A stretch of 6,504 nt of DNA from Deltaproteobacteria bacterium (GTDB lineage: Bacteria; Desulfobacterota; Syntrophia; Syntrophales; UBA5619). Below are positions 1-5,681 of the stretch, piece after piece. Below the pieces are notes generated by a model. That model ran no database searches. It was not told the DNA's origin and saw only the letters and a list, made by a program, of their open reading frames with translations. The position numbers and the translations under genes are program-made. The stretch lies in the NCBI GenBank assembly GCA_023487865.1, contig JAMDBG010000161.1, forward strand, positions 1 through 6,504, written 5' to 3'. Each line of letters starts with the position of its first letter. Within the stretch, counting starts at the first letter, position 1.

Positions 1-2
1 AG

Positions 3-83
3 GAAGTGGTCAGACGTCGTCTGAAAGAGAAGATGGACCCGGTCGGCATTCTCAATCCGGGGCGATTTGTCGGGGGACTCTGA
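3..83 (+). CDS. FAD-linked oxidase (GlcD/GlcE type), C-terminal end only
   Basis: The reading frame is open from the window edge and ends at TGA 81-83, giving 26 residues. They end in KEKMDPVGILNPGRFVGGL. The DP-x-G-(I/L)-x-NPG-(R/K)-x block is the usual C-terminal signature of the FAD-binding oxidase/D-lactate dehydrogenase/glycolate oxidase family (FAD-oxidase C domain). Members oxidise 2-hydroxyacids to 2-oxoacids with a bound FAD and pass electrons to a partner Fe-S subunit. The next gene encodes exactly such a partner, which supports the assignment. GlcD and GlcE both end in this motif, so the fragment cannot tell which subunit it is, nor whether the substrate is glycolate, lactate or another hydroxyacid. 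The rest of the gene lies before the window. Confidence 0.8.
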   Translation, partial: EVVRRRLKEKMDPVGILNPGRFVGGL

Positions 84-93
84 GCTTAAAATC

Positions 94-119
94 CCGGGAG
101 GATCCTCCCTCCCGGTTTT
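94..119 (+). terminator. Terminator-like hairpin between the FAD oxidase gene and glcF
   Basis: An 8-bp perfect stem, CCGGGAGG (94-101) with CCTCCCGG (108-115), encloses a 6-base loop and is followed by TTTT (116-119). AAAA lies just upstream at 88-91, so the structure could work in either direction. It starts 10 bases after the oxidase stop codon and 32 bases before the glcF start. The T-run is short, so it may act as a partial terminator or an mRNA-stabilising 3' hairpin rather than a full stop. A competing 12-base palindrome (97-108, GGAGGATCCTCC) overlaps it. Confidence 0.5.
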
Positions 120-150
120 CCTGATCAGCGGATGACGAGGTCATTGAATT

Positions 151-1434
151 ATGGAAAAGCGAGAAGTGTTTGGCGAAAATACCCGGGAAAATATCTATCA
201 CTGCATCAAGTGCGGTTTGTGCATCGCCCATTGTCCGGTCTACAAGGAAATCCTCCTGGAGGAGGCGACGCCTCGGGGTAAGGTGCAGCTCTCCCGCCAC
301 CTTTCCGAAGGCAATCTTGAGTTGTCCGAAGAGGTGAAGGAGGCGTTCTTCTCAACCTGCCTTTTGTGCGGATCTTGCGTGGCCAATTGTCCCAGCGGCG
401 TCCACGGCGATCACCTCTTCTCCGGTGTCCGCTGGCGGGCCGCGCAGCGCTATGGGATCGACTGGAAGAAGAAAGTGATGTTCCAGCTTCTGGCCAGCAG
501 ATGGATGATGTCCACGTCGGCCTGGTTCGGAAAGTGGGCCCGGGCGATGTTCGGCGGCCCCTGGATCGAATCGAAACTCAACGCCGGCGCCCTGAACGTG
601 GAGAGGATTCCGCCCTTCAACGACAAACCCTTTGCCGAATCGGTTCCTGAGGTCGTCAAACCGGGGGGGAAAGCGAAAGCGAGGATTTTGTATTTTCATG
701 GCTGCGCCACGAACTACCTGTTCGGCGCCATCGGTCTGGCCGTTGTGGATGTCCTGAAAAAAATGGGCGTGGAGGTGATCATTCCCAAAGACCAGTCCTG
801 TTGCGGTCTTCCCATCTTCATGTCCGGCGAGAGGGACACTTCGCTCCGGTGCATCCGCGACACCTTGAAACTCTTTGCCCGAGAGGATGTGGATGCCGTC
901 GTCGTCGACTGCGCCACCTGCGGCGCGGCGCTCAAAAACGAGTATTCCCACCTGCTGTGCGACCTGCGCCAGTTGGGCGAGCAGGTGACCGACGAGGAGA
1001 TCAGGGCGGCGGAACTGTTGGCCGGCAAGCTGAAGGATGTCACGGTCTTTATCGACGAGCACAAGGAGTGGCTGCCCAAGATGAAGGAAAACGGCAATAA
1101 GATTAGGGTCACCTACCATGACCCCTGCCACCTGGTGAAAGGGCAGAAGATCAGCGCCCAGCCGCGGAACGTCCTCAAGGCCATACCCGGCGTCGAATAC
1201 GTGGAACTCCCCGGCGCCAACGACTGCTGCGGCGGCGGCGGTTCCTTCCAGGTGGAACATGCCGATACCTCGCGGAAGATCACGAAGCGCAAGGTGGACA
1301 ATATCCAGGAGACCGGGGCCCAGGTCCTTGCCACCTGCTGCCCGGGATGCAACCTCACCATTTCCAACCACCTCGATCCTGCGATCAAGGTGTTGCACCC
1401 GGTCCAGCTCCTGCAGAAGGTGTTGAACGGCTAG
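151..1434 (+). CDS. glcF: GlcF-like (Fe-S)-binding oxidase subunit with two CCG domains
   Basis: This 427-residue protein is the electron-transfer subunit of a glycolate/lactate-type oxidase; its likely role is to take electrons from the FAD subunit encoded just upstream. Two ferredoxin-type motifs bind 4Fe-4S clusters: CIKCGLCIAHCP (Cys 18, 21, 24, 28) and CLLCGSCVANCP (Cys 70, 73, 76, 80). Two cysteine-rich CCG domains follow, as in HdrB/HdrD and GlcF. The first has Cys185, Cys217-Cys218 and Cys254-x-x-Cys257; the second has Cys326 (DPCHL), Cys359-Cys360 (DCCGGGGSF) and Cys397-x-x-Cys400. All expected cysteines are present, so it looks intact. The length is close to E. coli GlcF (about 407 aa). 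No membrane segment or signal peptide is evident, suggesting a cytoplasmic or membrane-associated subunit. The only start is ATG 151, with a weak GAGG-like ribosome site. An HdrD-like or lactate dehydrogenase Fe-S role is the main alternative; the substrate cannot be read from this subunit. Confidence 0.9.
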   Translation: MEKREVFGENTRENIYHCIKCGLCIAHCPVYKEILLEEATPRGKVQLSRHLSEGNLELSEEVKEAFFSTCLLCGSCVANCPSGVHGDHLFSGVRWRAAQRYGIDWKKKVMFQLLASRWMMSTSAWFGKWARAMFGGPWIESKLNAGALNVERIPPFNDKPFAESVPEVVKPGGKAKARILYFHGCATNYLFGAIGLAVVDVLKKMGVEVIIPKDQSCCGLPIFMSGERDTSLRCIRDTLKLFAREDVDAVVVDCATCGAALKNEYSHLLCDLRQLGEQVTDEEIRAAELLAGKLKDVTVFIDEHKEWLPKMKENGNKIRVTYHDPCHLVKGQKISAQPRNVLKAIPGVEYVELPGANDCCGGGGSFQVEHADTSRKITKRKVDNIQETGAQVLATCCPGCNLTISNHLDPAIKVLHPVQLLQKVLNG

Positions 1435-1587
1435 GATGGCCGGACGGATATTCGGTATTCGGTGTCTTCACATAACAGACCGGAAGGGGGTCAGAAAGGT
1501 AAGGATTCAATCCGGGCTGACAAGGCAGCGGCCGGGATGTAACATAAAGCGGGACATCGATTTATGCCGGGATTGCCGATGTTTTTC

Positions 1588-1617
1588 TTGACAATCAATC
1601 GGCGGCGGTGGTAGCCA
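1588..1617 (+). promoter_or_regulatory. Candidate sigma-70-type promoter for dctP
   Basis: A perfect TTGACA -35 box lies at 1588-1593. The best -10 candidate at 18-base spacing is TAGCCA (1612-1617), a poor match, so only half the promoter is convincing. An activator could compensate for the weak -10. I looked for a sigma-54 GG-N10-GC element here and did not find one at the right spacing. Confidence 0.25.
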
Positions 1618-1658
1618 ATCACGTTACTTGCAGTACATGATCAACCTTTTCTTTTAAG

Positions 1659-1686
1659 CGAACGGTTTTATGCAGTGTTCGAACGG
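1659..1686. repeat. Paired CGAACGG direct repeats upstream of dctP
   Basis: CGAACGG occurs at 1659-1665 and again at 1680-1686, exactly 21 bases apart, about two helical turns. TGCAGT also occurs twice (1629-1634 and 1671-1676), 42 bases apart. Helically phased repeats before an inducible transporter gene are compatible with an operator, but each motif is short and chance is possible. Confidence 0.25.
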
Positions 1687-1725
1687 CAGGCAGGGTAAAA
1701 AATAAACCTAACCAAAAAAGAGAAG

Positions 1726-1732
1726 AAGGAGG
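1726..1732 (+). promoter_or_regulatory. Ribosome binding site that fixes the dctP start at 1740
   Basis: AAGGAGG at 1726-1732 is a near-perfect Shine-Dalgarno sequence. It sits 7 bases before ATG 1740, the ideal distance, but only 1 base before the alternative in-frame GTG at 1734. The ATG at 1740 is therefore the start. Confidence 0.85.
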
Positions 1733-1739
1733 AGTGTCT

Positions 1740-2891
1740 ATGAGCAAGAAAGTCAAAGAAGAGAAGATCACTGAAGAAAAGAAGTCCCGGCGCAGTTTCC
1801 TGAAGACCGCAGCGGTTGCGACCGGCGCCGCGGCGGGGGTGATGGGCTTCCCGGGCGTGATGCGCCTGTCGGCCGCGGCCCCGATCAAGTGGAAGATGCA
1901 GACCTGCTGGGACGCCGGTACCGTCGGGTACACGAAGTTCCAGGACTTCGGCAAGAAGGTGTCCGAGATGACCGAAGGACAGCTCCTGATCGAATGCCTC
2001 CCTGCCGGCGCCATCGTCGGGACCTTCGAGATGTTCGACGCCGTGAAATCCGGCGTGTTCGACGCCTACCACAGCTTCGACGTTTACTGGCCCGGCAAGA
2101 TCCCCGTGGCGACCTTCCTCTCCTCCTATCCCTTCGGGATGGACCGTCCCGACCAGTGGGACACTTGGTATCAGTACCTCGGGGGCAAGGAGATCGCCCG
2201 CGAGGCCTACGGGAAGCACAACATGATGTACCTCGGGCCGATCCAGCATGACGACAACCTGATCCACTCCAAAAAACCGATCCGTTCCTTCGAGGATTTC
2301 AAGGGGAAGAAGATCCGGTATCCGGGCGGGATCATCGCCGATATCTACCGCGCCGCCGGCGTTTCGACGGTCCTGCTCCCCGGCGGAGAGGTGTACCCGG
2401 CTCTGGAGAAGGGCGTCATCGACGCCTCCGACTTCGTCGGCTGGGCCGTCAATTACAACCTGGGGTTCGCCGAGATCGCCAAGTACATCATCATCGGCCC
2501 CCCCTCCACCCCGTGCCTCCACCAGCCCTGCGACTTAATGAGCATCGAGGTGAACATGAACAAGTGGAAGGCGCTCCCCAAGCACCTCCAGGTCCTGCTT
2601 GAGGCCGCGGTGGCCTGGCACTCCATCGACCACTACACGGCGATCCAGAAGGCCGACCTCGAGGCGATTCCCAAGTACCTGGCCAAGGGTTGCGAGATCA
2701 TCCGCCTGAAGGATTCCGACATCGAGAAGTTCAAGCGGTTCGCCCCCGAGCTCTGGGTGGCCTGGGCCAAGAAAGACCCGCTGGCGATGAAGGCCTTCAA
2801 GTCCCAGTTGGAGTTCATCAAGTCAATCAAGATTGGTTATATGTCCGACAAGGACATGGTGGACCGCAACGGCAAGAAGCTTGTCTTCTAG
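1740..2891 (+). CDS. dctP: TRAP transporter substrate-binding protein, DctP/TakP type, Tat-exported
   Basis: This 383-residue protein is the periplasmic solute receptor of a tripartite ATP-independent transporter; it captures a carboxylate and delivers it to the DctQM membrane unit. The N-terminus has a twin-arginine signal: SRRSFLK (16-22), an Ala/Gly-rich hydrophobic stretch, and a likely cleavage site in LSAAA before PIKW (about 45-48). The mature part matches the TakP/FcbT branch (mannitol/chloroaromatic TRAP family). It has Gln169 in GPIQHDDN, Arg193 in KKIRYPG (the conserved arginine that pairs with the substrate carboxylate in TRAP receptors), GGEVYPALEKGVIDA (215-229) and ASDFVGW (229-235). 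From memory, the alpha-keto acid receptor TakP has Glu-Trp where this protein has Asp231-Phe232, so ligand details may differ; the related Thermus protein binds calcium lactate. The neighbouring 2-hydroxyacid oxidase makes lactate or glycolate attractive. The gene is first in its cluster and is followed by a strong terminator, as suits a receptor made in excess. The family is secure; the ligand is inferred. Confidence 0.92.
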   Translation: MSKKVKEEKITEEKKSRRSFLKTAAVATGAAAGVMGFPGVMRLSAAAPIKWKMQTCWDAGTVGYTKFQDFGKKVSEMTEGQLLIECLPAGAIVGTFEMFDAVKSGVFDAYHSFDVYWPGKIPVATFLSSYPFGMDRPDQWDTWYQYLGGKEIAREAYGKHNMMYLGPIQHDDNLIHSKKPIRSFEDFKGKKIRYPGGIIADIYRAAGVSTVLLPGGEVYPALEKGVIDASDFVGWAVNYNLGFAEIAKYIIIGPPSTPCLHQPCDLMSIEVNMNKWKALPKHLQVLLEAAVAWHSIDHYTAIQKADLEAIPKYLAKGCEIIRLKDSDIEKFKRFAPELWVAWAKKDPLAMKAFKSQLEFIKSIKIGYMSDKDMVDRNGKKLVF

Positions 2892-2900
2892 TGTGACCCG

Positions 2901-2936
2901 GCGGGGGAAGGAAGGGTGTCCTTCCCCCGCTTTTTT
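2901..2936 (+). terminator. Strong Rho-independent terminator after dctP
   Basis: A perfect 12-bp stem (2901-2912 with 2919-2930), built on GCGGGGGAAGGA and its complement, has a 6-base loop and is followed directly by six T (2931-2936). It begins 9 bases after the dctP stop codon and lies inside the TRAP gene set, before dctQ. It would end most transcripts after dctP. Partial read-through, or another promoter in 2937-3010, must supply dctQM. Confidence 0.9.
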
Positions 2937-2946
2937 AAAAAGCACC

Positions 2947-2996
2947 TCTCCTGGATATCCATAAAGCTTGCGGCATCTGTCACGGCTGCCAGGAGA
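2947..2996. repeat. Inverted repeat in the dctQ leader
   Basis: TCTCCTGG (2947-2954) and its exact complement CCAGGAGA (2989-2996) flank 34 bases. In RNA they could close a long stem-loop shortly before the dctQ ribosome site. No T-run follows, so it is not a terminator. It may stabilise the dctQM message or be chance. Confidence 0.3.
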
Positions 2997-3014
2997 AAGA
3001 AGCAGGAAAATTTT

Positions 3015-3021
3015 GGAAAGG
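3015..3021 (+). promoter_or_regulatory. Ribosome binding site for dctQ at 3030
   Basis: GGAAAGG at 3015-3021 lies 8 bases before ATG 3030. It supports this start over the in-frame GTG at 2916, which lies in the loop region of the dctP terminator and would add 38 poorly hydrophobic residues that do not resemble the family. Confidence 0.65.
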
Positions 3022-3029
3022 CTGATTTT

Positions 3030-3578
3030 ATGGATAAATTAAGAACCTTCATGATGGCCGTCGAGAAGACGAACCTCTTCGTCGGCAAGATGATGGCCTA
3101 TGTGTCGATCGTCTGCGTCGTCGTGATCTCCCTCGAAGTCATCATGCGTTACGTCTTCGGCATGCCGACGAACTGGGGACACGAGCTGATGTACTCCCTG
3201 TTCGCGATGTACTATGTCATGGTGGTGGGCGTCGTCCACTACTGGCGGGCGCATGTACGGGTCGACGTGATCTACGCCTCCCTGTCCCGCCGGACCCAGG
3301 CGATCATGGATCTGATCAGCGGCGTCTTTTTCTATCTCTTCGTCCTCGTTTATATCTGGACCTCCTGGAATTTCTACTGGAGTTCACAGTGGATGACTGC
3401 GGGAAACTCCTTCCTGGGGATCGAAATCCCCGGCGAGGCCTCCTTCACCGACTGGGCCCCGCCGCTCTATCCCGTCAAGTTCCTGATGCCCTTCGGCGGG
3501 GTGCTCCTCCTCCTCCAGGGGGTTGTCTGGACCATTCGTGACGCCCACATGGTCTTTACAGGGAGGGAATTCAAATGA
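3030..3578 (+). CDS. dctQ: TRAP transporter small membrane subunit DctQ
   Basis: This 182-residue inner-membrane protein is the small subunit of the TRAP transporter; it pairs with DctM and helps dock the loaded periplasmic receptor. Four membrane segments are visible at about 18-40, 49-70, 92-113 and 147-168, the normal DctQ plan. The family signature is clear: EVIMRYVFGMPTNWGHEL (36-53), with the conserved R-Y-V-F and the W-x-x-E at the start of the second helix, and HVRVDV (75-80). The long loop between helices 3 and 4 (about 114-146, rich in Trp and Gly) is typical of the mannitol/chloroaromatic-type branch. The stop codon overlaps the dctM start by four bases (ATGA), so the two are translationally coupled. 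I set the start at ATG 3030 from the ribosome site and family length. Confidence 0.9.
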   Translation: MDKLRTFMMAVEKTNLFVGKMMAYVSIVCVVVISLEVIMRYVFGMPTNWGHELMYSLFAMYYVMVVGVVHYWRAHVRVDVIYASLSRRTQAIMDLISGVFFYLFVLVYIWTSWNFYWSSQWMTAGNSFLGIEIPGEASFTDWAPPLYPVKFLMPFGGVLLLLQGVVWTIRDAHMVFTGREFK

Positions 3579-4891
3579 GCATTGAATGGATAACCCTCCT
3601 CATCTTCGGCAGCATGGTCTTGGTTATGTTCATGGGCCTGCCGGTGGCCTTCGCCACCGGCGTCGTGGGGATCATCTTCACGGCGATCTTCCAGGGGCCC
3701 GAGGCCGTCAACATCGTCCCGACCCGGATCTTCGGCTTGATGACCAACTACCTTCTGGACGCCATCCCGCTGTTCATCCTGATGGCGAACATCCTCGAAA
3801 AGAGCGGAATCATCGAGGACATCTACATGATGGTCTATCACTGGCTGGGATGGCTGAAAGGCGGCGTCGCCACGGCGACGATCTGCGCCTGCACGATGAT
3901 GGCGGCCATGGCCGGCGTCGTCGGGGCGACCGAGGTGACGATGGGACTCATCGCGCTCCCCCAGATGCTCAACCGCAAGTACGACAAGCTGATGGCGTTG
4001 GGCGTCATCCTCGCCGGCGGCACACTGGGGATCCTCATCCCCCCCAGCGTCATGCTGATCGTCTACGGGATGGTGGACAACACCTCGATCGGCCAGCTCT
4101 ACGCCGGGGCCTTCCTGCCGGGCTTCCTCCTGTCGGGGCTTTACATTCTCTACGTCACGATCCGCTGCTACATCAACCCCAAGATGGGTCCCCCCGTCCC
4201 GAAAGAAGAACGCCTGGATTGGAAAGGCCTCTTCCGTGTGGCGATGCCGATCATACCGGGGACGATCCTGATCTTCCTCGTCCTGGGGACGATCGTCATC
4301 GGCGTCGCCGCGCCGACCGAGGCGGCGGGCGTCGGCTGCCTGGGGGCCTGGATCATCGGCAAACTCAAGGGGCGCCTGCCCTGGAAGGATCTCGTCCAGG
4401 CGTCGGTCAACACGATCAAGGCCACGGGGATGGTCATGTGGACCATGTTCGGGGCGAACGTCTTCATCGCCCTGTACATCATGGTGGGCGGCGGCGACTT
4501 CGTCAACAACATGCTCCTGGGCTCCGGACTGGGTAAATGGACGGTCATCTGGATCATGATGATCATCCTGATCTTCCTGGGCTGCTTCGTCGACTGGGTC
4601 GGGATCCTCATGCTCACCGTTCCACTCTTCGGGCCGATCATCCGGCAGCTTGGTTTCGACCCGATCTGGTTCGGGGTGCTCTTCGCCGTGAACATGCAGA
4701 TGTCCTTCCTGACGCCGCCATTCGGGATGTCGCTCTTCTACCTCAAGAGCGTGGCGCCGCCCGATGTCTCCACGGTGGACGTCTGGAAGTCGGCCTTTCC
4801 ATTTCTGGCCCTACAGTTCATCGGCCTGGTCCTCTGCATGTACTTTCCGGACATCATCCTCATCGCGCCCAAGTATTTGTTCCGGGGGTAG
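3575..4891 (+). CDS. dctM: TRAP transporter large membrane subunit DctM
   Basis: This 438-residue polytopic inner-membrane protein is the transport channel of the TRAP system; family members move the carboxylate inward with sodium or protons. It is almost entirely hydrophobic, with roughly a dozen helices. Hallmarks include GLPVAFATG (21-29), AAMAGVVGATEVTMG (110-124, the first hairpin/ion-site region), GGTLGILIPPSVMLIVYG (148-165), APTEAAGVG (246-254) and SFLTPPFGMSLFYLKSVAPP (377-396, the second inverted-repeat hairpin). The two related P-P hairpins reflect the internal duplication of the DctM fold. The length is the usual 430-440 residues with nothing missing. A strong GGGAGGG site (3561-3567) lies 7 bases before the ATG, and the start overlaps the dctQ stop (ATGA). 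The sequence style fits the same branch as the DctP here, so the three genes form one matched transporter. Confidence 0.95.
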   Translation: MSIEWITLLIFGSMVLVMFMGLPVAFATGVVGIIFTAIFQGPEAVNIVPTRIFGLMTNYLLDAIPLFILMANILEKSGIIEDIYMMVYHWLGWLKGGVATATICACTMMAAMAGVVGATEVTMGLIALPQMLNRKYDKLMALGVILAGGTLGILIPPSVMLIVYGMVDNTSIGQLYAGAFLPGFLLSGLYILYVTIRCYINPKMGPPVPKEERLDWKGLFRVAMPIIPGTILIFLVLGTIVIGVAAPTEAAGVGCLGAWIIGKLKGRLPWKDLVQASVNTIKATGMVMWTMFGANVFIALYIMVGGGDFVNNMLLGSGLGKWTVIWIMMIILIFLGCFVDWVGILMLTVPLFGPIIRQLGFDPIWFGVLFAVNMQMSFLTPPFGMSLFYLKSVAPPDVSTVDVWKSAFPFLALQFIGLVLCMYFPDIILIAPKYLFRG

Positions 4892-4926
4892 TCGCGCGGG
4901 AAGGGATGGAAGGGGTTTAATCGAGC

Positions 4927-4962
4927 GGTATCCGGCGCTGGTTTGAGGCAGCGCCGGATACC
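4927..4962. repeat. Perfect 14-bp hairpin after dctM
   Basis: GGTATCCGGCGCTG (4927-4940) pairs perfectly with 4949-4962 around the 8-base loop GTTTGAGG. No T-run follows on either strand, so it is not a standard Rho-independent terminator. It lies 35 bases after the dctM stop and 23 bases before the next start. It could protect the dctQM mRNA 3' end, pause transcription, or be a dispersed palindromic repeat of this genome. Confidence 0.75.
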
Positions 4963-4985
4963 CTCATCGTGGAAACGGACAGGAC

Positions 4986-5447
4986 ATGCAGTCGGGGCAG
5001 GAGCAAGAAAAAAACCGGGTCTATCAGGCCCCGGGACTGTATGTGGCGCTCTTCTATGGACTGCTTGTCCTCTGGACCGTCGGCACGGCGCCTTTTATCT
5101 GGCGGCGGTTCGAACAGGGGGTGTTCCGGGGGGACTGGCTGTACGGGGTGATGATCGGGTTCTTCTATCTGTTTACCTGGTTCTGGTCCCTGGGCCTCGT
5201 CTCCCGGATCAGCCTCGATGCGGAGGGGCGGATCGAGCTGAAAAGCCTCAGGCGGACACTCGTCATAACGGCAAAGGAGATCCGCTCCATCGAAGGTTCG
5301 AAATTTGCCGGGGGGTTCGGATTTGTTCGGATGAAAATTCGCCGGGAGAGCGCCTATCTGTTCTGTCACCGCAGAGACGGCAACCTGGAAGAGATCATCC
5401 GGGAGATCCGGAGGCTGAACCCCCTCATCAGGACCGCCCGGATATAA
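4986..5447 (+). CDS. Small membrane protein with probable bacterial PH-like domain
   Basis: I do not recognise a named gene here. The 153-residue product has a short polar N-terminus, two hydrophobic segments (about 17-38 and 51-73) and a soluble C-terminal domain (about 75-146). That domain runs ISLDAEGRIELKSLRR, then an alternation of short beta-like stretches (TLVITAKEIRSIEG, FGFVRMKIRR, AYLFCHRRDG), and ends in an amphipathic helix (NLEEIIREIRRLNP). Two helices followed by a beta-rich domain and a closing helix resemble bacterial PH-like (bPH) membrane proteins of unknown function; this is fold-level pattern matching, not proof. The likely layout is a hairpin in the inner membrane with the domain in the cytoplasm. 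The ATG at 4986 has only a weak GGACAGG-like site 2 bases upstream, so translation may be poor. It lies 94 bases after dctM on the same strand, before a second small membrane protein. A TRAP accessory role is possible but unproven. Confidence 0.75.
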   Translation: MQSGQEQEKNRVYQAPGLYVALFYGLLVLWTVGTAPFIWRRFEQGVFRGDWLYGVMIGFFYLFTWFWSLGLVSRISLDAEGRIELKSLRRTLVITAKEIRSIEGSKFAGGFGFVRMKIRRESAYLFCHRRDGNLEEIIREIRRLNPLIRTARI

Positions 5448-5448
5448 C

Positions 5449-5478
5449 CTCGGGACAGTAAGAAAAACAGGTCCCGAG
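5449..5478. repeat. Hairpin between the two small membrane protein genes
   Basis: CTCGGGAC (5449-5456) and GTCCCGAG (5471-5478) form a perfect 8-bp stem with a 14-base A-rich loop. It begins one base after the stop codon of the PH-like protein and ends 10 bases before the next ribosome site. No T-run follows. It may stabilise or process the mRNA between the two genes. Confidence 0.5.
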
Positions 5479-5488
5479 ACCGAGTTGG

Positions 5489-5494
5489 AAGGAG
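5489..5494 (+). promoter_or_regulatory. Ribosome binding site of the 53-aa gene
   Basis: AAGGAG at 5489-5494 lies 9 bases before ATG 5504. It is much stronger than the site of the preceding gene and is key evidence that the short frame is translated. Confidence 0.7.
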
Positions 5495-5503
5495 AACAGC
5501 GAT

Positions 5504-5665
5504 ATGGATATGATGTTTACGATTCCCGGAAACACCCTGTTGGTCATCGGCCTTGGGATCGCCCTGGCGACGATCGGCTTTGTCATCTATGGATTTGTCA
5601 AAGGCTGGAAGAACGTCATGCCGGACTATGACAAGATTAAGGATCAACTGACGATCGATGGATAA
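5504..5665 (+). CDS. 53-aa single-span membrane protein of unknown function
   Basis: This short gene encodes 53 residues and ends at TAA 5663-5665. It begins MDMMFTIPGN, continues with one clear membrane segment (about 11-34, rich in Leu, Ile, Gly and Val) and ends in a charged tail, KGWKNVMPDYDKIKDQLTIDG. The positive residues just after the helix (Lys33, Lys36) suggest that the tail faces the cytoplasm. A good AAGGAG site at 9 bases, the coherent helix-plus-tail design and the lack of any competing frame support a real gene. It lies 56 bases after the PH-like membrane protein gene on the same strand, so the two are probably co-transcribed and may work together. I know of no named family for it. 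Possible roles are a small regulator or assembly partner of a membrane complex such as the TRAP transporter; that is speculation. Confidence 0.7.
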   Translation: MDMMFTIPGNTLLVIGLGIALATIGFVIYGFVKGWKNVMPDYDKIKDQLTIDG

Positions 5666-5681
5666 ATAATTAAAGAAAAGT

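Larger units (their letters stand above)
1435..1739. other. Non-coding stretch between glcF and dctP
   Basis: These 305 bases hold no convincing gene. Frames such as a 16-codon ATG frame beginning near 1564 lack a ribosome site. There is no clear Rho-independent terminator after glcF. A 7-base tandem repeat, TATTCGG twice, lies at 1449-1462. Toward dctP the base composition turns AT-rich (about 1640-1730), as expected of a promoter and 5' leader. A possible -35 box and spaced direct repeats in this stretch are listed separately. The size and composition suggest that the TRAP genes have their own promoter here. Confidence 0.6.

Noticed and set aside
352..1398. Long minus-strand open frame (348 codons) opposite glcF
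   Set aside because: It lies entirely opposite a gene with intact cysteine motifs, its protein has no recognisable domain, and GC-rich third positions commonly create such antisense frames.
1449..1462. TATTCGG tandem repeat after glcF
   Set aside because: Only two 7-base copies, with no link to a gene or structure; most likely chance.
1564..1614. Short 16-codon ATG frame as a leader peptide before dctP
   Set aside because: No ribosome site and no attenuator structure follow it.
1610..1631. Possible sigma-54 promoter (GG...TTGC)
   Set aside because: The distance between the GG and GC pairs does not match the fixed sigma-54 spacing.
1668..2522. Long minus-strand open frame (284 codons) opposite dctP
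   Set aside because: It is antisense to a well-supported TRAP receptor, low in recognisable motifs, and explained by codon bias.
2916..3029. Longer DctQ beginning at GTG 2916
   Set aside because: The start falls inside the dctP terminator hairpin, lacks a sensible ribosome site, and adds 38 residues foreign to the family. ATG 3030 has its own site.
3586..4536. 316-codon plus-strand frame inside dctM
   Set aside because: It is an out-of-frame shadow rich in Arg, His, Asp and Gly, overlapping the clear DctM frame throughout.
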